Shown: one piece after another, positions 7,746-16,682 of the stretch | How positions within the stretch are numbered: the stretch's first letter is position 1 | Layout: the number at the start of each line of letters is the position of its first letter | Assembly: GCF_016801985.1 (NCBI RefSeq) | Contig: NZ_JAEVLS010000001.1 | Span: 1,426,001-1,490,000, forward strand | DNA from: Steroidobacter gossypii | GTDB taxonomy: Bacteria; Pseudomonadota; Gammaproteobacteria; Steroidobacterales; Steroidobacteraceae | DNA length: 64,000 bases | Direction: 5' to 3' | Program-made: the position numbers and the translations under genes | Notes under the pieces: model-generated | The model's input: the letters and a program-made list of their open reading frames with translations, nothing else | Told to the model about the DNA's origin: nothing | Database searches by the model: none

Positions 7746-9179
7746 CTATTGCAGGTTGTAGCCGCGCTCGTCGTGCAGCGACAGGTCGAGGCCTTCCTCT
7801 TCCTGCTCCTGGCTGACCCGCAGGCCGACCAGCGCGTCCACGATCTTCAGGATGATGGCCGTCGCGACGGTGGTGTACACCAGCGTGAACAGCACGCCCT
7901 TGGTCTGCACCCACAGCTGGCTGGCGATGGTGGCGCCCTCGGCCGGCTCCCACACGCCGCCCATGCTCGGGAAGGCGAAGATGCCGGTCAGGATGGCGCC
8001 GACGATGCCGCCCACGCAGTGAACGCCGAACACATCCAGCGAGTCGTCGTAGCCGAGAGTGCGCTTCAGCTTGGTCGAAGCGAGGAAGCAGAGCACGCCC
8101 GCCGCCACACCGATGATCAGCGCTCCCGCCGGACCGACCGTGCCCGCCGCCGGAGTAATGCCGACCAGGCCCGCGACCGCGCCCGAGACGATGCCGAGCA
8201 ACGAAGGTTTACCGTGAGAAATCCACTCGGCGAACATCCAGGCCAGCGCCGCCGTGCCGGTGCAGATCTGGGTGACGAGCATCGCCATGCCGGCGCTCGA
8301 ACCCGCGGCCACTGCGCTGCCGGCGTTGAAGCCGAACCAACCCACCCACAGGATGGCGGCGCCGATCATGGTCAGGCCGAGGTTGTGTGGGGCCATGCTG
8401 ACCGTGCCGTAGCCTTTGCGCTTGCCGAGCAACAGCGCGGCGACCAGGCCGGCGATACCCGCATTGATGTGCACCACCGTGCCGCCGGCGAAGTCGAGCA
8501 CGCCCCAGTCCCACATCAGCGCGCCGTCGCCGCTCCACACCATGTGCACCATCGGCGCGTAGCAAACGGTGAACCACAGCACCATGAAGATCATCATCGC
8601 GGAGAACTTCATGCGCTCGGCGAACGCGCCGACGATCAGCGCCGGCGTGATGATGGCGAAGGTCATCTGAAAGGTGACGAACACCGACTCGGGAATCGTG
8701 CCGGTAAGCGCGTCCAGCGTGAGCCCCGACAACATCACTTTGTCGAAGCCACCGACGAACGAGGAGAAGTTGGTGACGCCTGCCTCCATGCCGGTGGTGT
8801 CGAACGCGAGGCTGTAGCCGTACACCGTCCATAACACCGTCATCAGGCCGGTGATGGCGAAACATTGCATCAGCACCGACAGAATGTTTTTCGAGCGCAC
8901 CATGCCGCCGTAGAACAGCGCCAGGCCCGGGATGGTCATGAACAACACCAGCACTGTGGCGGTGAGCATCCAGGCTGTGTCGCCGGAATCCAGCGTCGGC
9001 GTCTCCTCGGCGGCGGGTTCGGCTGCTTCAGCGGGCGCGGCAGCTTCGGCAGCCGCGGCTTCGGCGAGCGGAGCGTCTTGTGCCAGCGCCATGTCGGGCG
9101 TAGCGACTATCGCGAACGCGATAAGCGCGAGGCTCCACAGGTAAGTGAGCACGCGGCTCGTTGCCAAGGGTTTTTTCAC
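7746..9179 (-). CDS. amtB: ammonium transporter AmtB
   Basis: A 477-aa inner-membrane channel for ammonium. An N-terminal signal-like segment (about 10-33) is followed by an Ala/Glu/Pro-rich linker (34-62) that is longer than in E. coli AmtB, then eleven membrane helices. The twin-His pore residues lie in GGTVVHINAG and DVFGVHCVGG; the gate region FYGGMVRSKN is present. It sits 63 nt after glnK under a predicted sigma-54 promoter, the usual glnK-amtB arrangement in which GlnK plugs AmtB when nitrogen is ample. The acidic, Ala-rich linker is an odd but not unique addition. Confidence 0.96.
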   Translation of the reverse strand: MKKPLATSRVLTYLWSLALIAFAIVATPDMALAQDAPLAEAAAAEAAAPAEAAEPAAEETPTLDSGDTAWMLTATVLVLFMTIPGLALFYGGMVRSKNILSVLMQCFAITGLMTVLWTVYGYSLAFDTTGMEAGVTNFSSFVGGFDKVMLSGLTLDALTGTIPESVFVTFQMTFAIITPALIVGAFAERMKFSAMMIFMVLWFTVCYAPMVHMVWSGDGALMWDWGVLDFAGGTVVHINAGIAGLVAALLLGKRKGYGTVSMAPHNLGLTMIGAAILWVGWFGFNAGSAVAAGSSAGMAMLVTQICTGTAALAWMFAEWISHGKPSLLGIVSGAVAGLVGITPAAGTVGPAGALIIGVAAGVLCFLASTKLKRTLGYDDSLDVFGVHCVGGIVGAILTGIFAFPSMGGVWEPAEGATIASQLWVQTKGVLFTLVYTTVATAIILKIVDALVGLRVSQEQEEEGLDLSLHDERGYNLQ

Positions 9180-9242
9180 TGTCGTTCTCCTACGGAAGAG
9201 ATAGATCGTTGTTGCGCCAGGTGCTGCTGTTGGGAAACGAGC

Positions 9243-9599
<357 letters not shown>

Positions 9600-9676
9600 T
9601 CATGGGCGCGTGCTCGGGGCAAGTCGTGACATCGTCGTAGTAGGCTCCCCGCTCCCCGAGCGCGCCGCATCGGAAA

Positions 9677-9692
9677 TGCATCTTCTGTGCCA
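9677..9692 (-). promoter_or_regulatory. sigma-54 promoter of glnK-amtB
   Basis: The minus strand reads TGGCACAGAAGATGCA: a perfect -24 TGGCAC, and a -12 GC at the exact consensus distance. One T of the TTGCA box is replaced by A. Transcription would start about 85 nt before the glnK ATG. The setting (P-II and amtB genes) fits RpoN control. Confidence 0.8.
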
Positions 9693-9743
9693 CGAATTTG
9701 TGCAAGCAAACGAACGCGGCTGTCGCCGCCAACCGACCCGAGG

Positions 9744-9760
9744 CGCACTCCGCTGGTGCG
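9744..9760. promoter_or_regulatory. candidate NtrC binding site
   Basis: CGCACTCCGCTGGTGCG is a dyad that follows GCAC(T/C), 5 nt, GGTGC, the NtrC consensus core. It lies about 50 nt upstream of the sigma-54 promoter, a typical enhancer distance. The adjacent TTGCT...AGCAA dyad near 9775-9793 could be a second, weaker site. The 309-nt glnK/ubiK intergenic space shows no gene. Confidence 0.6.
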
Positions 9761-9890
9761 AAAAATCCGGCGCTTTGCTTCAACTCGGAGCAAAATGCGT
9801 CCCGGGCCGGGCCGTCCTCGTGCACAGTCGCCACGAACGGGCGATTTTGAGGCTTAATGGCCCCCTCGATTTCCTGCTTGGAGACTCTGC

Positions 9891-10133
9891 GTGGATCCGC
9901 GCTCACTCGATGAACTTGCCCGTCGCCTGTCGTCCGTCGTGCCTCCTGGCGTGACAGCGTTGCGCCGTGACCTGGAAGAGAACTTCAAAGCCATATTGCA
10001 GGCCGGGCTGAGCAAGCTCGATCTGGTGTCACGGCAGGAATTCGACGTGCAGGCGGCGGTGCTGCGTCGGACGCGCGAAAAGCTCGAAGCGCTCGAGGCC
10101 CGACTCGCGGCGCTGGAAAAGAACAATCCCTAA
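9891..10133 (+). CDS. ubiK: ubiquinone biosynthesis accessory factor UbiK (BMFP family)
   Basis: An 80-aa protein starting at GTG. It is almost wholly helical: an N-terminal amphipathic helix (DELARRLSSVVPPGVTALRRDLEENFKAILQ) and a C-terminal coiled coil (VLRRTREKLEALEARLAALEKN), the BMFP/YqiC layout. UbiK works with UbiJ in the soluble ubiquinone-synthesis complex. Its neighbours glnK-amtB (divergent) and comM (same strand, 183 nt downstream) repeat a familiar gammaproteobacterial grouping. Confidence 0.88.
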   Translation: MDPRSLDELARRLSSVVPPGVTALRRDLEENFKAILQAGLSKLDLVSRQEFDVQAAVLRRTREKLEALEARLAALEKNNP

Positions 10134-10316
10134 CGCATCTGCGCTGTCCGCGGATGTTCGGTTAGGCGGCGATTCGCTCGCTTAACGCGCCTGCCATTCC
10201 CTCGCCATGTGATCCAATCGCTCGGGCCGCGAATGTTCGCGGCCCGAGTGAATCGCGTCCACGTCGCGCCGAGTTGCCGGTTGGCGATGTGGGATGAATG
10301 TCGAGGAGAGCCAAGG

Positions 10317-11852
10317 ATGGCGATGGCGACTGTATTGAGTCGCGCGCAGCACGGTATGGAAGCGCCGTTGGTGCGCGTCGAATGCGATCTTGGCGTCGGT
10401 TTGCCGCGGGTCTCCATCGTGGGCCTGGCCGAAGCGGTGGTTAAAGAAAGTCGCGATCGCGTTCGGGCCGCCATCGAGAACTGCAGGTTCGTTTGGCCCG
10501 AGGGGCGCGTCACTGTGAATCTCTCGCCGGCCGACTTGCCCAAGGACGGTGGCCGCTACGATCTTCCCATCGCGCTCGCCATTCTGCTGGCCTCGGGTCA
10601 GCTGCCTGCGGAATCGCTGCGCGATTGCGAGTTTTATGGCGAGCTCTCGCTGAGCGGCGAGGTGCAGTCGATGCAGGGCACTTTGCTCGCGGCCGTCGCC
10701 GCTGCGCGAGTCAATCATTCCGTGATCGTGCCTCGTGCGAATGTCGCCGAGGCAGCCTTGGTGACGGGATGTCGAATCGCGATCGCATCCAATCTTCCCG
10801 ACATGGTCAATCACGCCACCGGGAAGGCGCCGCTACATTTCATCATCGGTGCGGCTCCTCCGTGTGCTCGTGTTCTCGAGGCCGATCTGTGCGAGGTGCG
10901 CGGCCAGCAAATTGCCAAGCGAGCTTTGGAGGTTGCGGCGGCCGGTGCGCATTCGTTGCTCTTCATCGGGCCGCCCGGCACGGGGAAAAGCATGCTCGCG
11001 CAGCGCCTGCCTGGCTTGCTGCCGCCGATGAGTGAAGACGAAGCGCTGGAAGTTGCCGCCGTGCGCAGCGTGGCGCGGCTTCCCATCGACACGGCGCGGT
11101 GGCGAACGCGGCCATTTCGATCTCCGCATCACTCTGCGTCGTCCGTGGCTCTGGTTGGCGGCGGCTCCCGGCCGCGGCCTGGTGAGATTTCACTCGCGCA
11201 TCATGGCGTTTTGTTTCTTGACGAGTTGCCCGAGTACGAGCGGACCGCGCTCGAGGTGCTACGCGAGCCGCTCGAAACGGGAGTGATCACGATCTCGCGT
11301 GCGGCTCATCAAGCCGAGTTCCCGGCTTCATTCCAATTCGTCGCTGCGATGAATCCCTGCCCATGCGGTTACCTCGGCGACGAACGCGGCCTGTGTCATT
11401 GCACCGCCGAGCAAGTGCGGCGCTATCGGACTCGTTTGTCCGGGCCCTTGATCGATCGACTCGATCTGCACGTCGAGGTGCTTCGGATTCCTCATCAACT
11501 ATTGCGGGCGGAGGACGCGACGGCCGAAACGAGCGCCACGATCGCGGCTCGTGTTGCTCGTGTTCGCGAGCTGCAGCTGACTCGTCAGGGCTGCACGAAT
11601 GCGCGGCTGAAAGGGCGAGATATCGACCGCGTCTGCCATCCGACGAGTCGCGGTCGACAGTTCCTGGACCGTGCCTCGAACAAACTGGGGTTCTCGGCGC
11701 GCGCCTATCATCGAGTGCTGAAAGTCGCGCGAACGATTGCGGATCTCGCAGGGGCTTCTGACATCGATACGCCGCACATCAGTGAAGCGCTGTCGTTGCG
11801 AAAACTGGATCGAACTGTGCCGGCGATGACCGGGGATTCTTCGCGCGTTTGA
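10317..11852 (+). CDS. comM: YifB family Mg-chelatase-like AAA+ ATPase ComM
   Basis: A 511-aa protein. The N-terminal ChlI-like domain begins ATVLSRAQHGMEAPLVRVE. Walker A GPPGTGKS is at 218-225, with Walker B VLFLDELPE. Four Cys in NPCPCGYLGDERGLCHC form the family zinc-like motif, and the C-terminal Mg_chelatase_C ends LSLRKLDR. ComM is a bidirectional branch-migration helicase that extends recombination tracts in natural transformation; non-competent species also have it. The ATG at 10317 follows a GAGGAG site and matches known N-termini; a second ATG at 10323 is possible. Confidence 0.93.
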   Translation: MAMATVLSRAQHGMEAPLVRVECDLGVGLPRVSIVGLAEAVVKESRDRVRAAIENCRFVWPEGRVTVNLSPADLPKDGGRYDLPIALAILLASGQLPAESLRDCEFYGELSLSGEVQSMQGTLLAAVAAARVNHSVIVPRANVAEAALVTGCRIAIASNLPDMVNHATGKAPLHFIIGAAPPCARVLEADLCEVRGQQIAKRALEVAAAGAHSLLFIGPPGTGKSMLAQRLPGLLPPMSEDEALEVAAVRSVARLPIDTARWRTRPFRSPHHSASSVALVGGGSRPRPGEISLAHHGVLFLDELPEYERTALEVLREPLETGVITISRAAHQAEFPASFQFVAAMNPCPCGYLGDERGLCHCTAEQVRRYRTRLSGPLIDRLDLHVEVLRIPHQLLRAEDATAETSATIAARVARVRELQLTRQGCTNARLKGRDIDRVCHPTSRGRQFLDRASNKLGFSARAYHRVLKVARTIADLAGASDIDTPHISEALSLRKLDRTVPAMTGDSSRV

Positions 11853-11965
11853 ACTGCGTCATCGGTGCGCTCGAGCGAGCATTCGCTCTAGCGCTGTCGA
11901 GGCGGAGACTGGCGGGTCGACGCGAGGTCGCCGCGGCAGTCGCGGCGACCTCGCAAGAGGCGGGA

Positions 11966-12475
11966 TTACTTCGAGCCGGCGATCATGTAGTCGACGGCAT
12001 TGATGATGGACTTATCCGACAGATCGGCGCGGCCACCCTTCGGCGGCATGAAGCCGGCGCTGCCCTGGAAGCCTTCGATGGCGTGCTTGTGCAAGGTTTC
12101 GGCGCCCTTGGCAATGCGCGGGCCCCAGGCAGCCTTGTCGCCCATCTTCGGCGCACCGGCCACGCCGGCCCCGTGACAGGCCAGGCAGGCCATGTTGAAC
12201 ACTTCCTCGCCGCCCAGATCCTCGGCCGGAGCCGCGGATGCCGCCGGCGTCGGCGCGAGCGCCGAGTTGTCCTGGCCCGCGATCGCCACTTTCGCCACTG
12301 GCTGAATGCGTTCAGCCACCACGGCCTGATTGGCCGGATCGGAAACGACGTGCTTCTCCTGGGTATTGGCGGCGACGATGCGCGCCAACACATATAGAAG
12401 GACCGCAATGCCGACCAGGACACCGAGAACCAGCATGAAGGTGTCAAAGAACTTTCTATCGTGCTCGGCGCTCAC
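11966..12475 (-). CDS. membrane-anchored cytochrome c5 family protein
   Basis: A 169-aa mono-haem c-type cytochrome beginning at GTG. One N-terminal anchor helix lies at about residues 11-36 (FDTFMLVLGVLVGIAVLLYVLARIV), then an Ala/Pro-rich linker, then a haem domain with CLACHGAG and the likely Met ligand in GFMPPKGG. Cytochrome c5 is a periplasmic electron carrier to terminal oxidases or nitrite/nitrous-oxide reductases. It lies alone, convergent with comM and upstream of tRNA-Arg on the other strand. Confidence 0.88.
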   Translation of the reverse strand: MSAEHDRKFFDTFMLVLGVLVGIAVLLYVLARIVAANTQEKHVVSDPANQAVVAERIQPVAKVAIAGQDNSALAPTPAASAAPAEDLGGEEVFNMACLACHGAGVAGAPKMGDKAAWGPRIAKGAETLHKHAIEGFQGSAGFMPPKGGRADLSDKSIINAVDYMIAGSK

Positions 12476-12607
12476 TTCGGCTCCAACAACAGGCTACAGG
12501 GCGAATTCAAGCCACATGGCAAAACGGCGCGCAGTATAGCGGCGTCGCCCTTGCCGATAAACTCAGCAGCTTAACTCCCTGAAAGTTAGCCACTTCCCGT
12601 GCCGCGC

Positions 12608-12636
12608 TTGGGCCTAGCCGCGAGGCCAGCTATGAT
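12608..12636 (+). promoter_or_regulatory. candidate promoter upstream of tRNA-Arg
   Basis: TTGGGC, 17 nt, TATGAT. It would give about a 94-nt leader before the tRNA. A second possible -10, TGCTACACT at 12719-12727, lies just before the tRNA without a good -35, so the true start is uncertain. Confidence 0.4.
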
Positions 12637-12736
12637 GCGCGCCCCACTCGCCGCCGCCAGCCACCTGTCACGGTGTCGGCCCCGGCCTGCCTCGCAGGCC
12701 CCAAGCTCGGGTGGTGACTGCTACACTCCTCGCAAC

Positions 12737-12813
12737 GCGCCCGTAGCTCAGCTGGATAGAGTACTGCCCTCCGAAGGCAGGGGTCACTGGTTCGAATCCA
12801 GTCGGGCGCGCCA
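12737..12813 (+). tRNA. tRNA-Arg (CCG)
   Basis: A 77-nt cloverleaf. The acceptor stem GCGCCCG / CGGGCGC is perfect, with discriminator G and an encoded CCA. The D-loop is AGCTGGATAGA. The anticodon stem CTGCC / GGCAG holds loop CTCCGAA, which places CCG at positions 34-36. The T-arm is ACTGGTTCGAATCCAGT. It reads CGG arginine codons. Confidence 0.97.
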
Positions 12814-13041
12814 TTCCCTCGATCACGCCTCAGAGGTCGGTCGGCCGATGGACGAGCGGCCGTTACGAGCATCGAAGATCCTTCCTGCTTCATCGCCCAT
12901 TCCGTTGGCCACAGGTCTTTAGGATTCTGGCCTTGGCTTGCGGTCCACGCGGCCTGAGTATCGGATCGATCGACCACCTCATGAGTGCCGATCGAGATTG
13001 ACTCATCCATTTGCAGGGAAATGCTTCGCACGGAGTGAACG

Positions 13042-14622
13042 ATGCAACGTAGGGATCTATCCAAAATTCTGATAGCGTCCGCGGCCGGTTCCGCACTGTT
13101 GTCTGCAGAGGCGAAGGCTCAAACTTGCACCCCGGCGTGCTATCCGAGGACGCAGTCAGAAATCGATGCGATGGTGGTGCCAACGGATTTGTCGTATCCA
13201 CCTGGAGACGTCAGGCGGTACGGCGCCGTTGCGTATCAAGGTCCGCCCGCTGCCATCACCAACCAAACGGTAGCTTTCAACCGGGCGATCGCGGCGCATC
13301 CGGCTGAGGTGTCCGTGCCAGCTGGTGAGTTCTACGTCAATCTCACCATCACGACTTACGGGGTGCAGATTCGCGGTATGGGACGCGAGCAGACCACGCT
13401 CCGAAATTTCGCGAACGCGGCGATCATCACGATAGACAACAGCGTCAGCGACATTCGAGGCTTCGTCCTCGAAGGCGTGTATCTCCGCAATCGGGACAAG
13501 AACTCCTACACCTCTGCCGACGGTATTCACGTGCGCGGCGTTTCGGCGGAACGGCTATGCGACTTCCTCTCGTTCAAGGACGTCTACATCTTTCAGATGC
13601 GTCATGGCATCCATCTGGAAGGTCGAACCATCTGGAACACCTTCGATCGAGTGGTCGCGGTGGAATCGATCGAGAATGGCCTGTATCTGAACGGGACGAA
13701 CAATTGCTCCGTGCAGAAGTTCGTCAACTGTCGATTCGCCGCCAACGGCCAGAACGGCGTGCTGGTCAACCACGCATTCAGTGACCTCGCAACCGCGTGG
13801 TCGTTCGATACCTGCAACTTCGAGCTGAATCTCAAAAACGCTATTCGAATCACCGGTACCCACGGCATCCAGTCGTGGTCGTTCACGAACTGCTATCTCG
13901 AAGAGAACGCGAGCGCACTCGCAAGCGGCTCCCTCGCACCGAGAAAGTCTCATGTGTTCATCGACTGCGAGTACGCAATGGGCGTGCAGTTTCAGGCGTG
14001 CACCATGTATGGCAATGCAGGCCTCGTGGGCCCGGACTGGGCCATATACGTCGATGCGGGCGTTCAGTTCGTGGGCGGGTCGGTTCAAGACTGTCGGTTT
14101 GGCGTGACCGCGCAAGGTGCGATTCATTGGCCAAAGAATTGCCTGATCGGCGCCAATCACTACGAAACCGGCACGCTGAGCTTCCGGCGGACACAAGGAT
14201 CGGTCGATCTCCGAGAGTTGGGGCTGGTCCACAGCTGGACGCCTACAATCGCTTTCGGCGGCTACGCCGGTGCGCTGGCCTACACGAACCAGAGCGGCTG
14301 CTATTCAATCCATGGTGGCGTGCTGAACGCGACGTGTTATGTGTCCATGAGTGGGAAAACTTCGGCTGTCGGCCAGGCACGGATCGTCGGCCTGCCCCTT
14401 GCTGCACGAAGCAGCATCCCGAACCTCATCGTCACCGCGGCACTGTCTGGCGACGGCTTTGCCGTCGGTCCCGGTGTGCAAATCGTTGGTAGGGTCCACC
14501 CAGGTCAATCAGCCATCGACCTTCTCAAATTCGAGAACGGAACGCTGTCACCGCTGACCGATGCGGAATTCGGCCCATTTGCCGCCCTGTCTGTCACGGT
14601 TCAGTATCATTTGGGCGACTAG
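13042..14622 (+). CDS. Tat-exported parallel beta-helix protein
   Basis: A 526-aa protein. The N-terminus MQRRDLSKILIASAAG has a twin-Arg motif before a hydrophobic stretch and an AKA cleavage site near residue 26. Residues about 50-110 resemble the pectate-lyase_3 entry (GDVRRYGAVAYQG, VSVPAGEFYVN). Repeating beta-helix rungs (FTNCYLEEN, FVNCRFAANGQNGV, FQACTMYGNA) run to about 390. The last 130 residues (SWTPTIAFGGYAGALAYTNQ onward) look like C-terminal domains of phage tail fibres and tailspikes. Polysaccharide binding or cleavage is plausible, but no catalytic residues can be assigned. A GGAG lies 6 nt before the ATG. It follows tRNA-Arg by 228 nt in which I see no gene. Confidence 0.75.
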   Translation: MQRRDLSKILIASAAGSALLSAEAKAQTCTPACYPRTQSEIDAMVVPTDLSYPPGDVRRYGAVAYQGPPAAITNQTVAFNRAIAAHPAEVSVPAGEFYVNLTITTYGVQIRGMGREQTTLRNFANAAIITIDNSVSDIRGFVLEGVYLRNRDKNSYTSADGIHVRGVSAERLCDFLSFKDVYIFQMRHGIHLEGRTIWNTFDRVVAVESIENGLYLNGTNNCSVQKFVNCRFAANGQNGVLVNHAFSDLATAWSFDTCNFELNLKNAIRITGTHGIQSWSFTNCYLEENASALASGSLAPRKSHVFIDCEYAMGVQFQACTMYGNAGLVGPDWAIYVDAGVQFVGGSVQDCRFGVTAQGAIHWPKNCLIGANHYETGTLSFRRTQGSVDLRELGLVHSWTPTIAFGGYAGALAYTNQSGCYSIHGGVLNATCYVSMSGKTSAVGQARIVGLPLAARSSIPNLIVTAALSGDGFAVGPGVQIVGRVHPGQSAIDLLKFENGTLSPLTDAEFGPFAALSVTVQYHLGD

Positions 14623-14626
14623 CGGG

Positions 14627-14661
14627 ACTGGCGTCGCTGGTATTCGACCAGCGACGCCAGT
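14627..14661. terminator. long hairpin between convergent genes
   Basis: A perfect 15-bp stem, ACTGGCGTCGCTGGT paired with its complement, with a 5-nt ATTCG loop. It starts 4 nt after the beta-helix stop and ends 9 nt before the PEP-CTERM stop. There is no clear U-tract on either strand, so it may be a bidirectional terminator or a 3'-end stabiliser for both mRNAs. Confidence 0.7.
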
Positions 14662-14670
14662 AACCAACAT

Positions 14671-15375
14671 TCAGGCCGCGAGTTTCTTACGGCGGCGGCC
14701 GGCGAGCAGCAGACCCGAAAGGCCGGTGAGCATGAGGAGCAGGGTCTCGGGCTCGGGGATGTTGTAGCTGTTGTATGAGATGCGACCGGCGGCGATGGCG
14801 CCGGCATCGAGGCTGGCGCCATAGACCACGCGAGTGATGGCGGCCTGGGCCAGGGTGAGCGAGCTGGCGAACTGACCCTCGCCAATGATGGAGCCGACGC
14901 CGGCGGTGCCAAGGAGTTGGCCGGCGGCATCGAAGGCGTAGAGCGTGCCGCCGAGGCTGTCGCCGAACCCGCCGACGATCTCGACGAAATCGGTGGCGAC
15001 ATCGAAGGTCAGCTCCAGGAAGGAGAAGCCTTCATCGCAGAATGAGCTCATCGGCTGCCCTGATACAGACGCCGCGTAGCATCCATAACCGGTGCTGATC
15101 TCGGTCAAAGCGCCGCCGAACGGAGAGCCGATGCCGGCGAAGTAGCCGGGCGGGGTCATGCCGCCGGGATTGTGAGCCGAGCGCACGTCGTAGCTGCCGA
15201 TCTGCACCGGACCGCCAGGGGGCGAGGCGATCATTTGCAGATGCAGCCCTGGCGACAAGTCGGTGAGATTGGTGCCCGCCGCGTAGTCGTATGCGTCGAA
15301 AGTGACCAGCGTTGCGTTGGCAACGCCACATACGAACATGAAAGGGATGAGTGCGAGCACTCTCAGATTGGCCAT
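14671..15375 (-). CDS. PEP-CTERM sorting domain protein
   Basis: A 234-aa secreted protein. The signal peptide ends near GVANA (residue 21). A beta-rich body follows with paired Cys (YGCYAASVSG, SSFCDEGF) and FVEIVGGFGDS-like carbohydrate-binding features. The C-terminus has NIPEPETLL, a hydrophobic helix and a GRRRKK end: the complete PEP-CTERM signal cut by an exosortase in organisms making exopolysaccharide. AGGAGGA sits 5 nt before the ATG at 15375, which settles the start. No exosortase gene is in the window. Confidence 0.9.
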   Translation of the reverse strand: MANLRVLALIPFMFVCGVANATLVTFDAYDYAAGTNLTDLSPGLHLQMIASPPGGPVQIGSYDVRSAHNPGGMTPPGYFAGIGSPFGGALTEISTGYGCYAASVSGQPMSSFCDEGFSFLELTFDVATDFVEIVGGFGDSLGGTLYAFDAAGQLLGTAGVGSIIGEGQFASSLTLAQAAITRVVYGASLDAGAIAAGRISYNSYNIPEPETLLLMLTGLSGLLLAGRRRKKLAA

Positions 15376-15743
15376 GCTGTTCCTCCTGGTCCTCATGCGG
15401 GGTTTGCTGGCGGCCGTCCGCGTTGTAGGTGGAAGTCGTAAGCCCCGCGAATCAATGCTTCCAGTCGTTTCCGATTGCAGTTTTCGCGCCGCACCCACGC
15501 GATTATGTTACCGAACAATCGGCTAGCGGACAGCAAGATCGATGACCCCGGCTCCACCTGTAAAACCCTTCGACGTCCAGCCTGTTTAATGCACCCGACG
15601 ATGCGGGTCAATTGCCCACATATTCGTAATGGTCGGCCTTATTCGATTCAGCTTCGGCGTCGCCTGGAGTGAATTCCGGCGCAACTGTTCGGCCCGATCG
15701 GCGCTCGTGATGAGCCTCAGGAAATGAAAGGCCGAGCTAACCC
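15376..15743. other. 368-nt intergenic region upstream of the PEP-CTERM gene
   Basis: No convincing gene. On the minus strand there is a possible -10 (CATAAT, 15502-15507) next to a short dyad CCGAACAATCGG (15512-15523), but no clear -35. No sigma-54 -24/-12 pair of the kind reported for some PEP-CTERM genes was seen. Confidence 0.5.
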
Positions 15744-16496
15744 TTATGAGCGGAAGGCGCCCCGCGCGATCAGGTGCACGGCCAAAGCGCACAGCCCGAG
15801 AAAGAACCAGCGGCGGAATCGCTCAGGCGAGACACGACGGCGGATCTGACCGCCGAGCATCATTCCGAGTAGCGCGGGAACGATCGCGACCATCGAACTG
15901 GAGACGGATTTCATCTCGAATGCGCCGTGCCAGAGCAGACCGAGCGCCAGAGCTACAGTCGACACGGTGAACGACAGCCCGAGCGCCTGTATCAGTTCGT
16001 CACGAGCCAAACCCAGGCCAGCAAGGTAAGGAACCGCAGGCACCACGAAGGTGCCGGTCGCGCCAGTGATGAATCCGGTGATGACGCCCACCAGCGGACC
16101 AGCCCATCTTTGCGTTGCGGCCGACACATGGATGTGAAAGTTGCAGAGTCCCGCCGAAGCGTAGAGCAACAACGCGCCACCGAGCGCGACACTCGCCTCG
16201 GCTGACCCGGTCGATGCGATGACGTCTGAGGCAATGACCGTGCTGATGAAAATCGCGAGCAGCAGCGGCCATAGGCGTCGAATGAGATCGTCCAGACGTG
16301 GGCCTTCGGCGAGTTGCCATACATTCGTGATGAACGAAGGCAACAACAGGATGGCCGCAGCCTCGGCCGGCGGCATCGCCAAACTGAGCAGGCCCATCGC
16401 AACCGTCGGCAGTCCCAGGCCGACCACGCCCTTCACCGCGCCGGCCAACAGAAAGATCAGCGCGACGTATGCTGTGGAGGACGTGAGAACGCTCAT
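15744..16496 (-). CDS. TauE/SafE family sulfite exporter-like permease
   Basis: A 250-aa integral membrane protein with about eight hydrophobic segments. The N-terminal repeat FLLAGAVKGVVGLGLPTVAMGLL and internal repeat GVITGFITGATGTFVVPAVPYLAGLGL are the paired TauE motifs. The family exports sulfite, sulfoacetate or other organic anions; the substrate here is unknown. It lies 186 nt downstream of an Lrp/AsnC regulator on the same strand, which may control it. That 186-nt space shows no gene. Confidence 0.85.
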   Translation of the reverse strand: MSVLTSSTAYVALIFLLAGAVKGVVGLGLPTVAMGLLSLAMPPAEAAAILLLPSFITNVWQLAEGPRLDDLIRRLWPLLLAIFISTVIASDVIASTGSAEASVALGGALLLYASAGLCNFHIHVSAATQRWAGPLVGVITGFITGATGTFVVPAVPYLAGLGLARDELIQALGLSFTVSTVALALGLLWHGAFEMKSVSSSMVAIVPALLGMMLGGQIRRRVSPERFRRWFFLGLCALAVHLIARGAFRS

Positions 16497-16682
16497 CTCT
16501 CGAGTGTCACGCGTCTGCCCGCGGACTCACAATGTGAATCTCCCAAAGTCTGGCGTCGGCAAATACGAAAGCCATCGCATCGGTTGCCGCCGAAGTGGCG
16601 GCGCGCCCGGCAATTGGTCGGCGTGCAAGTCGGTCGGTCCGGGCACACTCTGGCTGCTCGACATCGAAGCCGTCGCGGTGGC

